Shown here piece by piece: positions 46,521 through 57,195 of a stretch of DNA of 64,000 bases. The stretch is from positions 96,161-160,160 of the forward strand of contig JAEEIK010000036.1 of assembly GCA_016281335.1 (NCBI GenBank), read 5' to 3'. The notes under the pieces are model-generated. The model worked only from the letters and a program-made list of their open reading frames with translations, was not told the origin of the DNA and searched no databases. The DNA comes from Lachnospiraceae bacterium (lineage in GTDB: Bacteria > Bacillota > Clostridia > Lachnospirales > Lachnospiraceae). Each line of letters starts with the position of its first letter. Positions within the stretch are counted from its first letter, which is position 1. The translations under genes and the position numbers were made by a program.

Positions 46521-47999
46521 TTACGGCTCTACCAGGTCTTCCCACTCACCGTTCATGCACTCGCTGAGCATTTTAACAAGATCCTTATCAAGCTTGCCCT
46601 CGGCAGCCATATCCTGAAGTATCTCAAGGGCTCTTTCGAGAGAATGGGCCCTTTTATACGGTCTGTCATCAGCGGTAAGGGAGTCAAAGATATCACAGAT
46701 GGTAAGAAGCCTTGCCAGCGGACCGATCTCTTCGGCTTTCTTGCGGTTGGGATAACCCGTGCCGTTTAAATACTCGTGGTGATCCGCAGCTATGGTCCTT
46801 ACCTTATTAAACTTCTCGGTAAAGTTAATGCTTCCCAGCATCTTGTCGGTATATACCACATGCTGGTTTACTATATGCCTCTCATCATCGGTGAGAGTTC
46901 CCTTTCTTATGCTGAGACACTCATGTTCCGCATCGGAAAGGTAAGGCGTGTATGCGCCTTCAGCGGATATGTATGACTTATCGGCCATACTGTTCACCAG
47001 CTCCATATCACTGTCCGAAAGCCTGTCCTTTACATCCAGATCCTCAAGTCTCTCCAGGAAAGCAAGTATCTGAGCATCACTCTTGGTCCACTCGTTCTTA
47101 TCCAGCCTTCCTTCCAGCATATCGATCTTGAGCATCAGTCGTATCTTTTCAAGCTTATCTTCCAGATGTTCACGTAAAGGTCCCAGTCTGGTTGACTTAT
47201 TCAGCACCTCCCTGGGTGTAACGATCTTTCCTATATCATGGAGCATGGCAGCCATTTTCAGCTGCTCCTGGTCGTTTTCATTAATGAACATATCCGTCAT
47301 GCCTATGGTATGCTGGGAATTGATATAACCTGCCATGACCATGCAATACTTTGCAACATTAAGGGTATGATGGGCATTATAGGGTGTCTTGGCGTCGATC
47401 GCGTACGTAAGGCTTTCAACAAAGGAGCCCAGCAGATCTTCCATGTCCTGGATCAGCATGATACTGGTCAGCGAATTGGCCATCTGCGAAGTCAGCGAAC
47501 GCACGAAGGTCTCGCCGTCCTCATCAAAGGGCACTACCTGACCCAGACCGTTCATACAGTTATAGAGCATCAGCACCCCCAGCGCCTTTTCATCCGAAAC
47601 GGACACAGGCACCATCAGAACCGAATTGGTCCTGTACTCATGGCTCTCATCAAATTCCTTTATCTCGGCTATATCGAAACGTTCATCCTGATAGACATCG
47701 GGAATATTAAGAAGTTCCCGGTGATGATATGTATATGTATAGATATTTGAGTCGTTATCCACCTGCACAGACTTGTCCGCATCGGCAACGGAACGCTCTA
47801 TACCCAAAGATCTGTTGATATCTATAAGATGCACCAGGGAACCGCTGTCTGCAATGAAAAGACTTCCCCCGTCGGCATTCGTGAATTCAACACAGGCATT
47901 TAATATATTTTCAAAAAGCTTCACATAATTCTGCTCCGTAGCGATCGAGTATCCGATCTCTAAGAGCCTGCCGACAGTGTTTCGCATTTCCCTGATCAA
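46521..47999 (-). CDS. GAF + HD-GYP domain protein (putative c-di-GMP phosphodiesterase)
   Basis: AAMLHDIGKIVTP, ADHHEYLNGTGYPNRKKAEEIGPLARLLTICDIFDSLTADDRPYK. Start may be ATG at 47987 rather than TTG 47999. Confidence 0.9.
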   Translation of the reverse strand: MIREMRNTVGRLLEIGYSIATEQNYVKLFENILNACVEFTNADGGSLFIADSGSLVHLIDINRSLGIERSVADADKSVQVDNDSNIYTYTYHHRELLNIPDVYQDERFDIAEIKEFDESHEYRTNSVLMVPVSVSDEKALGVLMLYNCMNGLGQVVPFDEDGETFVRSLTSQMANSLTSIMLIQDMEDLLGSFVESLTYAIDAKTPYNAHHTLNVAKYCMVMAGYINSQHTIGMTDMFINENDQEQLKMAAMLHDIGKIVTPREVLNKSTRLGPLREHLEDKLEKIRLMLKIDMLEGRLDKNEWTKSDAQILAFLERLEDLDVKDRLSDSDMELVNSMADKSYISAEGAYTPYLSDAEHECLSIRKGTLTDDERHIVNQHVVYTDKMLGSINFTEKFNKVRTIAADHHEYLNGTGYPNRKKAEEIGPLARLLTICDIFDSLTADDRPYKRAHSLERALEILQDMAAEGKLDKDLVKMLSECMNGEWEDLVEP

Positions 48000-48036
48000 T
48001 CCTCATAAGAATATTCGGACGCAATGTCCACACAAC

Positions 48037-48065
48037 ACTATATCATAAGTTGCGGCAAACGTCAA
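48037..48065 (-). promoter_or_regulatory. Promoter for HD-GYP gene, overlapping an inverted repeat
   Basis: Minus strand TTGACG, 17 bp, TATAGT. Confidence 0.55.
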
Positions 48066-48088
48066 AAATAATTCATGACGTTTGCCGC
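48052..48088. repeat. Perfect 13-bp inverted repeat
   Basis: GCGGCAAACGTCA - 11 nt - TGACGTTTGCCGC. Confidence 0.95.
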
Positions 48089-48120
48089 TTAACTGATGCA
48101 TTCTCTTCTATAAAATCTTT

Positions 48121-50139
48121 TTATAATTTAAAGAAACTTATTTCCTCCGTCAGCGTACCCGAAACCTGCTTTAAGGCTTCGGCATTTCCCGTAAGAGTGG
48201 CGACAGTGGAACTCAGTTCTTCCATAGCTGCTCCCGTCTGCTCGCTGCTTGCCGCATTCTCCTGGGATATAGATGCCAGTGAACTCATGGCATCCACCAC
48301 TACATCTTTGGCCTCTACGCAGGACACCGCATTATCGGAGATAAGCGCCACACCCGACACGGTATTGTTGATATCCTCTATCATAGTGTTTACACTTTGA
48401 TAAGTAGCTTCTATGACTTCCTGCTGGCCTTCATTGGTCTTCTGTACATCAACCGCCTGGGCAACAGCCTCCCTGGACTGTTTTAAGAGTTCGTCCATTT
48501 CGGCGCGTATCCGGCCTGCTGAATCACCGGAATCGGAAGCAAGCTTTCCTATCTCCTCCGCGACCACGGCAAATCCCCTGCCCGCATCACCGGCTCTTGC
48601 AGCCTCTATGGAAGCATTAAGAGCCAGGAGGTTGGTCTGGGACGCTATATTGTTGATGGCATCCACCATCTGGTTGATACGTCCGACTGCATCACTGGTC
48701 GCACTTATCTTTGCCGAGATGCCATCAATGGCATCATTCATTGTATCGCTGCTCTTCTTCAGCTCTGTCAGGTTGCGGGCAGCCTCTCCCGAGGACTGCT
48801 GCATGCGGTCTGCTATGTCATTCAGATCTGCCGCAGCTTCCTGTACTCTGATAACGGCCGCCCCGATCCTGTCCGTATTCTGAGTAGCGCCGCTTATCTC
48901 ATCTGCCTGCTGTGCCGCTCCGTTAGCTATTTCCTGGATGGCATTAGAAACATCCTCGGCATTCAGTGATATCTGCTCACTCATGTCATCCAGTTCCGCC
49001 GCTGCCCTGTTAACCGAATCCGCTCCGCTGACTATGCCGTTAACGATGGACTCGAGCTTTTCTATAACATTGTTGGTATTATTGATCATCTCACCGAATT
49101 CATCACTGCGCTCGGAACCTTTTTCAACTTTTGAGAACTTCCCTTCGGAGAGATCTGAAAGAGTCTCATTGACATCCTTTAGCGGTCTTGTCAGTGTTCC
49201 CGCAAAGATGATCCCCACTATGATAGCCGCTATGATAAAGACTACACCCAGCCCTGCCTGGGCAAATACTGTTTTATAAACAGTTTGCAGCGCCACTTCC
49301 TTGACGCGGCAGGAAGCTACTATCCATCCGCAGTTTTCCATCTTGGTCCAGGATATCAGCCAGGTGTCGCCCATAAAAGGAGCCACATAATCACCCGAAG
49401 TCTTATCTCCTCTGGAGTCCGTATAAAACGGATTCTGATCCTGCATCTCAGGTTCATCAACATTTATTGTTCTCACGGAATGTGCCGTTACTGTACCTGT
49501 ACGGTCTACTACCACTATTTCCTGACGATCCTGGGTCACCTCACCGGCCACAAGATCGTGAAGCACGCCGCAGTCAAGATTACGCTGGGCCACGCCTATC
49601 ACCCTTGATCCGTCTTCACTGTATACGGGCACCGACACCGTGACTATGGCCGTACAGGTGGATTTTGATACCATCAGATCGGAAATGTAAAAATCCGCTC
49701 CCGCCATTGCCTGCTGATAATATTCGCGGTCCGCCACATTCACCGGTCGTCCTACTGTTCTTAAGAGCTGTTCACCGTCAGTGCCTGCCAGTGCCGTGGC
49801 ATTTCCGTCCGCCATGAAGCGGTCTATATCCAGCATCTGACTGTAGATCCTGCTGCCCACGGTCATTGAGCCTGTCTCGAGATAATCCTTTACAAGCGGT
49901 GATGAGGCAAAGCTTCTCAGAGTCTCAAGGTTTTCCTCAAAGATAACATTCAGTTTTTCCTCAACTATGGCAGCCTGCGCCGTGTTTACCTCGTTGGCAT
50001 TATCCGTTCCCTGATTGATGGTATTGATAAGACTCAGAAATGTAAGAACCGCAGCCGGTATTATGACTATCAGAGCCATGACTGAGATCAGTTTGAAGCT
50101 GACACTGCGGGTGATGCCTGTCTTTTTCTTTTTATCCAT
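48121..50139 (-). CDS. Methyl-accepting chemotaxis protein (dCache-like sensor)
   Basis: [42 protein letters not shown]-flanked ectodomain; HAMP. Confidence 0.95.
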   Translation of the reverse strand: MDKKKKTGITRSVSFKLISVMALIVIIPAAVLTFLSLINTINQGTDNANEVNTAQAAIVEEKLNVIFEENLETLRSFASSPLVKDYLETGSMTVGSRIYSQMLDIDRFMADGNATALAGTDGEQLLRTVGRPVNVADREYYQQAMAGADFYISDLMVSKSTCTAIVTVSVPVYSEDGSRVIGVAQRNLDCGVLHDLVAGEVTQDRQEIVVVDRTGTVTAHSVRTINVDEPEMQDQNPFYTDSRGDKTSGDYVAPFMGDTWLISWTKMENCGWIVASCRVKEVALQTVYKTVFAQAGLGVVFIIAAIIVGIIFAGTLTRPLKDVNETLSDLSEGKFSKVEKGSERSDEFGEMINNTNNVIEKLESIVNGIVSGADSVNRAAAELDDMSEQISLNAEDVSNAIQEIANGAAQQADEISGATQNTDRIGAAVIRVQEAAADLNDIADRMQQSSGEAARNLTELKKSSDTMNDAIDGISAKISATSDAVGRINQMVDAINNIASQTNLLALNASIEAARAGDAGRGFAVVAEEIGKLASDSGDSAGRIRAEMDELLKQSREAVAQAVDVQKTNEGQQEVIEATYQSVNTMIEDINNTVSGVALISDNAVSCVEAKDVVVDAMSSLASISQENAASSEQTGAAMEELSSTVATLTGNAEALKQVSGTLTEEISFFKL

Positions 50140-50263
50140 ATAACCCCCTCCTCATCTCTTGAGATATACACCGTAACCGAAATCCATCCGTTGATGAGTA
50201 TATAAATGATGATAGCACTATAGCGGCCGTCGGGCAAGTGCCCGTCTTAACATAGATGGCTTG

Positions 50264-53200
50264 TTATAAAACCATGGTCTTCTTAAGTTCAAAGGAATAT
50301 ATCAGCCTTTCCTTAACCTCTTTTCCCGTCAGCTGCTTAAGCGCATCCGCATATAGCTCAAGCTGCTTTAAGTATCTTTTCCTAAGGGTTTCCTCATCCT
50401 TCACCCTGTCTGTTTTATAATCAAGCAGCACCAGTTTTCCCTCTTCTTCCCAGTATGCATCTATAACACCCTGTATCAGCACCGTTTCATCTTCCGGGAA
50501 CTTCGGATCCAGAACGGCAGCGCTCACTCCCATAAAGAAGGGCTGTTCACGTTTAAGTTTTCCGTCAAGGAAAGCCTTTCTCATCCTTTCGGCCGTTTCA
50601 GCTTTAAGGAAAGTTTCCATATCTTTCCTGTATATCAGTCCGGCTTCCTCTTCCGTCATCCTGCCTGCTTTCACTATGTTCTCAAGCATGACATCCACAT
50701 CGGAAAGCGCAGCCTCCTTCGGTAATGCTTCATAATCCACAAGCTCCATGAACCGATGATATGCAGTTCCCCGCTTTGCTGCCGTATTCTCTTCACCTGA
50801 TGCACTCCGCTCTTTTTCCGCTTTGATAAACTCCGCAGCTTCTTCGTCCTCATATGCCGCTTTCTTCAGTTCCGAAACACTGGTCTTGGTATACAGTCCG
50901 CTTAAGCCCGGATGGGCATACAGCCTGCTCTTTCCTTCTTCGATCAGCTTAAGGATCTCCGGATCCGCTTCAAGCCCGCCTTTGAAGAGCTTTTCTCCCT
51001 TAAGCGCTTCTCTGCCGGCCGTCTTTTTGAGTTCTTCGGCGAATTCTCCCGCTTCTCTCTGCTTTATAAGTGAAGCCGCCTTTCCCGTTCTTCTTAAAAC
51101 ATCGATTATCCATTTCATCGAAGCCGGCGCTTTTCTGATGGTCACGGGATCAAGCTCATCTTCACAAGCTGAAATATCAGGCATATCCTTCAATGCAGCA
51201 GTCAGTATCAGCTTTTCCCTTGCTCTTGTAAGAGCCACATACAGCACGCGCATATCCTCGGCCAGCAGGTCATCTTTTATCCTGTCCGCCAGTATTTTCT
51301 TCTTGAACCCGTCTGTCTTCACCCTTCGTTTTATATCCGTTGCATCAAGGGCACAGCCGTATCTCATGTCTACCAGACAGCTCTTTGATGCATCCTGTCT
51401 GTTAAACTGTCTGCTAAAGCCCATGCAGATACACACCGGGAATTCCAGTCCTTTACTCTTATGTATAGTCATGAAACGGACTACATCGGCATTTTCATCC
51501 AGCATCATTGCCTCGCCGTAATCTATGTCGTTATCCTTTATCCTGTCTATATAACGTATGAATGAGAACAGACCGTGATAGCTGCTCTCTTCATAATCCG
51601 CCGCTTTCTCCATCAGTATCTCAAGATTAGCCGCCCTTACATTTCCTCCCGGCATGGCAGTAATCCTGCGCAGATATCCGCTGTCGATAAGCAGGGCGCC
51701 TATCAGCTCCCTTACAGCAGTATATGCCGTCATGCTTCGGAAATCCGCAAGCCATTTGATAAAGGTCCTCGCCTTATCCGCCCCTTCCTCTTCACTTTCC
51801 GCCAGGGTATCAAGCAGCTCAAAGAGGCTCCCGGCGTCCCTGACTTCTTTTTTCCTCCGGGCCGCCTTTAGCGCTGCCAGTTCCTCGTCGGTATATAAAC
51901 CTAAGAAAGCAGTAAGCGTAGAATACAGAGGTATATCCTGTCTCGGATTATCCAGAACAGCCAGCGCATTCATCACGGTACGGATCTCTGTTGTTGCAAA
52001 ATAGCCGCTTTTAGCTCCGCAGAATAAAGGTATGCCCCTGTCCCTGCAGGCTTTCTTAAGTTCGCTTTCATAATGATCCGTAGACTTCGAAAGAACACAG
52101 ATATCCGAGTATCTTATATCCCTGAGTATCTTTTCTCCCTTATCAAAAACCTTAAAGCCTTCATCAAAGAGTTTCTTTATCCTGTCCGCTACCAGCACGC
52201 ATTCCGCTTCGGTCACATTCTCCGCCTCAAGCTCGCAATCCTCCATCTCCGAACAGTCAAGCAATATCACTTCCGGATCATACATATTCGTTTCTGCTTC
52301 CGGGTATGGAAAGCCCGCCTTAAGCGCTGCTCTCTCATCATAATCCATCCCCGCCGTTGACTGTCTCATGATGTTTTCAAAGATCAGGTTCACGAAATCC
52401 ACAACTTCCCTCCTGCTTCGGAAATTGCTGTTCAGATCTATCTTCCGCTTCTTCCCCCTGTCCTCATATTCCTCGTATCTGTGCATGAATATCTCGGGTC
52501 TTGCCAGCCTGAACCTGTATATGCTCTGCTTTACATCTCCCACACAGAAAAGGTTGTCGTCTTTGGCTATACTGTTTATGATGTACTCCTGTACATAATT
52601 GCTGTCCTGATATTCATCAATGCAGATATACTGGAAATGTTCCCTGTAAGCCTCTGCCGCAGCTGTGGGCTGTCCGTTTTCATCTAACAGTATCTTGAGC
52701 GCGAAATGTTCCATATCCGCAAAATCAAGTATGTTGTTCTCCCGCTTCAGTTGCTCAAATCTGTCTTTCAGTTTAAGTGTCAGATCTTTCAGCACTGCAA
52801 AAGTCCTTCCCACCACTCTCTGCTGTTCTTCTATTTCTCCGGTAGTGAGTTTATACTTTTCCCCAAGCCCATCAAGAAGTTTCTTTGCGGTATTTCTCAG
52901 GTCCTTGGCCTTATCGCGAAGTTCCTTATCCTCACTGCTTTTTCTTGAAAGATCGGGATACGAAGCTTTGGCCATTATCTCCCGTCTGCGTTCATAAGTA
53001 TCCGCCGTAAGCATCATATCCGCCACTGCCTCAACGGCTGCTATCCCGTCACGATATGGTTCCGGACCGCCGGGAAGGTCACAGAGCCTGTAGGCCTCCT
53101 TACACATCGCTTTTACCCGTAAAAGTACCTCATCGCTCCTCTCTGTCATCCCTTTAAACCATTCAAGTTCAGAGATCTTAGCCATATCCGTTATCTCATA

Positions 53201-53797
53201 TTCGGCTGCGGCTTCTTCAAGGAAAGCTTCGGGATAGGGATTGCTCATGACAAAACGGTACAGCGAGAGTATCATCTTTTCCGCTGCTTTCTCATGTTTT
53301 GTCGATGAGTAGCTTTCCATGAAAGCTGTAAAGTCTTCATCTCCTTTTTCATATTCTTCGGTCAATACGGCATCCAATGCCTCGGCAAGCATGAGCACGC
53401 TCTCGCTGTCATCGGGTATCCTGAATCCCGGATCCAGCCCTATGCTTGAAAAATCATTTCTGACCACATAAAGACAGAAACTGTCAATGGTAGTGATCTG
53501 CGCATTATGGATCAGGGCTTTCTGCCTTTCCATATGCTTATCCTCGGGATGCTCCGCCGTATATTTATCTATGGCTGTGGCTATACGCTCACGCATCTCA
53601 GCCGCTGCCGCCTTAGTAAAGGTGACTATCAGCATCCTGTCGATATCCATATTTCTTTTCTTATCGCTCAGAAGAGAGATTATCCTTTCGGACAATACCG
53701 CTGTCTTTCCGCTGCCTGCTGCTGCCGATACCAGCAGATTACAGTCTCTTGCATCTATCACCTCTCTCTGGGCCGGGGTATATTCGATCTTACTCAT
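50264..53797 (-). CDS. addA: AddA helicase-nuclease
   Basis: YTPAQREVIDARDCNLLVSAAAGSGKTAVLSERI; VALTRAREKL; C-terminal nuclease VLLDYKTDRV. Confidence 0.95.
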   Translation of the reverse strand: MSKIEYTPAQREVIDARDCNLLVSAAAGSGKTAVLSERIISLLSDKKRNMDIDRMLIVTFTKAAAAEMRERIATAIDKYTAEHPEDKHMERQKALIHNAQITTIDSFCLYVVRNDFSSIGLDPGFRIPDDSESVLMLAEALDAVLTEEYEKGDEDFTAFMESYSSTKHEKAAEKMILSLYRFVMSNPYPEAFLEEAAAEYEITDMAKISELEWFKGMTERSDEVLLRVKAMCKEAYRLCDLPGGPEPYRDGIAAVEAVADMMLTADTYERRREIMAKASYPDLSRKSSEDKELRDKAKDLRNTAKKLLDGLGEKYKLTTGEIEEQQRVVGRTFAVLKDLTLKLKDRFEQLKRENNILDFADMEHFALKILLDENGQPTAAAEAYREHFQYICIDEYQDSNYVQEYIINSIAKDDNLFCVGDVKQSIYRFRLARPEIFMHRYEEYEDRGKKRKIDLNSNFRSRREVVDFVNLIFENIMRQSTAGMDYDERAALKAGFPYPEAETNMYDPEVILLDCSEMEDCELEAENVTEAECVLVADRIKKLFDEGFKVFDKGEKILRDIRYSDICVLSKSTDHYESELKKACRDRGIPLFCGAKSGYFATTEIRTVMNALAVLDNPRQDIPLYSTLTAFLGLYTDEELAALKAARRKKEVRDAGSLFELLDTLAESEEEGADKARTFIKWLADFRSMTAYTAVRELIGALLIDSGYLRRITAMPGGNVRAANLEILMEKAADYEESSYHGLFSFIRYIDRIKDNDIDYGEAMMLDENADVVRFMTIHKSKGLEFPVCICMGFSRQFNRQDASKSCLVDMRYGCALDATDIKRRVKTDGFKKKILADRIKDDLLAEDMRVLYVALTRAREKLILTAALKDMPDISACEDELDPVTIRKAPASMKWIIDVLRRTGKAASLIKQREAGEFAEELKKTAGREALKGEKLFKGGLEADPEILKLIEEGKSRLYAHPGLSGLYTKTSVSELKKAAYEDEEAAEFIKAEKERSASGEENTAAKRGTAYHRFMELVDYEALPKEAALSDVDVMLENIVKAGRMTEEEAGLIYRKDMETFLKAETAERMRKAFLDGKLKREQPFFMGVSAAVLDPKFPEDETVLIQGVIDAYWEEEGKLVLLDYKTDRVKDEETLRKRYLKQLELYADALKQLTGKEVKERLIYSFELKKTMVL

Positions 53798-56700
53798 CCT
53801 CTTTTCCCCCTTCTTTTATTATCAGCTCCTTCGCCTCATCTGCCTTCGGGTAAGACCGCATTTTGCAGCCCTTTATCTGCCTGTCAAATACACAGGCTTC
53901 CCTGTAATCACACCACTTGCATGCATCTTCCCCGAGGGGCGATGCCTGTTTTTCGCCCTCCATTATTTTTCTGCCCAACTCCTTAAGCTTCTTATCCGCA
54001 AAGTTGCAAAGGCTGTCGAGAGCGGCGGCATCGATCAGCTCGGATTTTTTTGAAAAACTGCCATTGGCATTTCTCTTTATCCTCACCACTTCCGAATCGC
54101 CGCCGGTAAAGTCATCAAGTCCTTTTACCACTTCCTCCTCATTGCTTATGAGGCCGGTGGGACGCATATCGATAAGCCTTGCTCTTTCCAGCGTCTCATC
54201 ATCCACTGCCGTCTTTTCCTTTAGCATGGGATCCTTTATGATGAAATACAGCAGCGCCGCCGGCATCACTTTTTTGTCAGGATACAGGCGGGAATACTTT
54301 TCCACTGCCTGTTCCAGATATATGGGCAGCTGCAGCTGCACTCCCGTATATATCTTTTCATCCTCAAGTTCTCTCTCACCGGATTTGTAATCCACCACTT
54401 TCAGATACATGCGATCATCCTTTTCCATTGCATCAAGTCTGTCTATCTTGCCTATGAGCTTCATGGAAATATCATCCCGTTCAAAACACTCCTTACTGAA
54501 TTCCATTTCGTAGGCCACGGGTCTGAAGCTTCCTTTTCTTATCTGGTATGCCGAGGCCTGCATGCTCCTTGCGATTATCCTTTTCATACGTTTAAGAGCA
54601 AAGGCGCATCTGGCATCCTTATACAGCTTATGGATACCGTATTCCGCTGCCGCATCATCTACCGCTTTTTCGGCAAGCTCCTTAGCCTCAGACTGATCCA
54701 GTTTTTCCCAGTCCTCGTCTTTCATCCCCTTACCGATCAGTTCCATTGCTCTGTGATAGAGACCGCCCAGATCAGGCGCTCCTATATCCGCCACTTCCCT
54801 GGGCCTTAACTCCATTCCGTATTTCAGGAAATGCCGATAAGGACACAGAGCGAAACTCTCTATACGGCTCACGCTGTTTATCAGCAGTTTTCCGTACAGT
54901 CCTGTTGCTTCTTCTTCGTCGAGTTTCTTCGGATCATACCTGTAGAAAGCCATATTTTTCAGCTGCGCCGTTTTCACGGGATCATTCATCTCCTCTTCTT
55001 TGAGGATCGCTCCCAGTACCCTCACATCTTCTTCTGCTATGGTTTCCGCCGCATATTCCCTGAGGTATTCCGGCAATATCTGAGGCGGTATCACACCGGC
55101 CCTGATACTTCTCCTTAACCTGTCTTCCCCTGCCTTTTCGATCTTAAGTGAGGGAAGCAGCTTCTTTATCTCCGCTATCAGATAAGAAGGCCTTAAACTC
55201 TCCCTGTTCCTGTCCATCGCGCTGTAAGTAAGTACCAGCTGTTCGGAAGGTCTGCTGAGTGCATGATAAAGATATAGCCTTTGTATGAACATCTTTTCCC
55301 TCGGTGTGGGCGAAAGGAAACAGCCCAGCTCACTTAAGACCTCTCTGTCAATATCGGAGATCACTCCGCCCTCACCGCTTCGCACCGGTATCACGCCATC
55401 ATTTATGCCGGCAAAGAAAAGAATTCTTATGGGCTTGAGTCTGGTTCTTTCCATATCTCCCATTACTACCCTGTCGGTATCCAGCGGCAGTACGCCGAGC
55501 TTTATCTCGCTTAAACCCGCATCAAAGATCTCCAGGTATTCTTTAAGTTCAAGTTTCTCTTCACCTATCAGTTCCTCTATCTGACTAAGCAGCAGCTCTA
55601 TGCTTTCTCCGAGGTTCTCATATTCCTTAGCTGCAGCCTTATCCCCCTTATCATTAAACATTCCGGAATACTCTTCCATCTTTGGATCCAGTCTGTTGAG
55701 TAAGATGAAATCACGGATTGCCGCTGATATATCAGCGGCCTTCCCGCCTTTCGCATAAGGCAGGAGGGGTTTGAGCGCATCATTCAGCGCTTCTCTTATC
55801 CTGTTTATCTCCTCCATCGCTTCCGGATCGTCCCCGATATAAGCCGGCCTGAAAACAAACATTTCCTCATAAGCTTTTGTCCCTCTGACTCCGGTGGCCA
55901 GCAGATAATTGTCAAAACGGTCCGCATCGGACGTACTGATATCGGCAAGCCCGCTCCTGATAAAGCGCATCACGCTTTCATGATCATGACCTTTGATCAG
56001 TATCTGCATGGCTTCTCTTAAGAACTCCGCATAAGGATTGCGGCTCACCATATGACTGCGGTCAAGGAATACAGGTATGCCGTAGATCCCGGCCAGCTCC
56101 TCCGCGTAGGGCGCATAACGTTCCAGGTCTCCGGTCACTACCGCTATATCTCTGTAAGCAAGCCCTCTAAGCCTGGTCTCCTCACGTATCCTTAAGAATA
56201 TCTCTTCAAGCTCGGATCTGGGATCTTCGGCAGCTACAAGCCTAAGCTCCTCCACGCATTCTCTTTGGCAGGCCTCCCTGCCGCTCCTGAAGATGTTCTG
56301 CTCCAGCTGTGCCAGTATCGGACTGTTGGCATAGCGGTATTCCGTTTCACTGTCACAGAAGATATCTTCCCCTCTTTCCGCTCCTGCATCATGGGCAGTC
56401 TGCTCAAGGGCACCGTAGGTTTTCATGCTGAGGGCAAAGAGTTCGTGTTCGTCATATCCGGCCTTATATCTCTCAAATTCCGATACAGGCATGATCAGGT
56501 TTACATAAACATCAGCGCATACTTCCAGAAATTGTCTTATAACATTATATTGCACAGGAGTGAATCCGGTGAAGCAGTCGAAGCCCACCACGGCCCCTTT
56601 CATAAGAGCCGAATCTGGTATCAGCTGCGCCAGTTTGTCCAGCCGTCCCTCACGGGTTATGAACCTTTCGCCGAGATATTTTTCGAAAGCTTCATACAAC

Positions 56701-57182
56701 TTACTGATGTCTTTCAGTTTTCCGCTGAGGATTTTTTTATCGCTTAAGTTATCTGCTATCTCATTTACTGCTTTAACGCTGATCCCGTACTCCATGAATT
56801 CGGAAATCACGCTTTTGATCTCATGTATATAACCGTTCCTGTTAAGACTTGATCCTATTACAGGCAGTTCTTCCTTAAGTTCTCCGGCCAACCTTCTGAG
56901 TATCAGATTCTTTCCCGTATCATCCAGTACGATCATTTTGTCACAGCCCGCTTCGGCGCTCAATCTGTGATAAAGCCGTCCGAAACTCTGGACATCGATA
57001 TTGAGTATCCCTTTTCTCGGATGACGCAGCACTACTTCTTTCTGAGTCTGCATGGTGAACTGATCCGGCACCATTATGATATGCTGCCGTTCTTCATCCT
57101 CCATCGACTTTTCTATCATTATATTCTGGAGAGCTGCGCTCTTTCCCGAACCCGAACCCCCGATTATAAAATGTAATGCCAT
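53790..57182 (-). CDS. addB: AddB helicase-nuclease
   Basis: FIIGGSGSGKSAAL, VVDYKSGERELEDEKIYTGVQLQLPIYL; Cys residues near C-terminus CKWCDYREAC. Confidence 0.93.
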   Translation of the reverse strand: MALHFIIGGSGSGKSAALQNIMIEKSMEDEERQHIIMVPDQFTMQTQKEVVLRHPRKGILNIDVQSFGRLYHRLSAEAGCDKMIVLDDTGKNLILRRLAGELKEELPVIGSSLNRNGYIHEIKSVISEFMEYGISVKAVNEIADNLSDKKILSGKLKDISKLYEAFEKYLGERFITREGRLDKLAQLIPDSALMKGAVVGFDCFTGFTPVQYNVIRQFLEVCADVYVNLIMPVSEFERYKAGYDEHELFALSMKTYGALEQTAHDAGAERGEDIFCDSETEYRYANSPILAQLEQNIFRSGREACQRECVEELRLVAAEDPRSELEEIFLRIREETRLRGLAYRDIAVVTGDLERYAPYAEELAGIYGIPVFLDRSHMVSRNPYAEFLREAMQILIKGHDHESVMRFIRSGLADISTSDADRFDNYLLATGVRGTKAYEEMFVFRPAYIGDDPEAMEEINRIREALNDALKPLLPYAKGGKAADISAAIRDFILLNRLDPKMEEYSGMFNDKGDKAAAKEYENLGESIELLLSQIEELIGEEKLELKEYLEIFDAGLSEIKLGVLPLDTDRVVMGDMERTRLKPIRILFFAGINDGVIPVRSGEGGVISDIDREVLSELGCFLSPTPREKMFIQRLYLYHALSRPSEQLVLTYSAMDRNRESLRPSYLIAEIKKLLPSLKIEKAGEDRLRRSIRAGVIPPQILPEYLREYAAETIAEEDVRVLGAILKEEEMNDPVKTAQLKNMAFYRYDPKKLDEEEATGLYGKLLINSVSRIESFALCPYRHFLKYGMELRPREVADIGAPDLGGLYHRAMELIGKGMKDEDWEKLDQSEAKELAEKAVDDAAAEYGIHKLYKDARCAFALKRMKRIIARSMQASAYQIRKGSFRPVAYEMEFSKECFERDDISMKLIGKIDRLDAMEKDDRMYLKVVDYKSGERELEDEKIYTGVQLQLPIYLEQAVEKYSRLYPDKKVMPAALLYFIIKDPMLKEKTAVDDETLERARLIDMRPTGLISNEEEVVKGLDDFTGGDSEVVRIKRNANGSFSKKSELIDAAALDSLCNFADKKLKELGRKIMEGEKQASPLGEDACKWCDYREACVFDRQIKGCKMRSYPKADEAKELIIKEGGKEDE

Positions 57183-57195
57183 ACCCCACCTTCTT

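Noticed and set aside
50140-50263. GTCGGGCAAGTGCCCGTC hairpin as addA terminator
   Set aside because: Short stem and no U-tract on either strand; left unassigned
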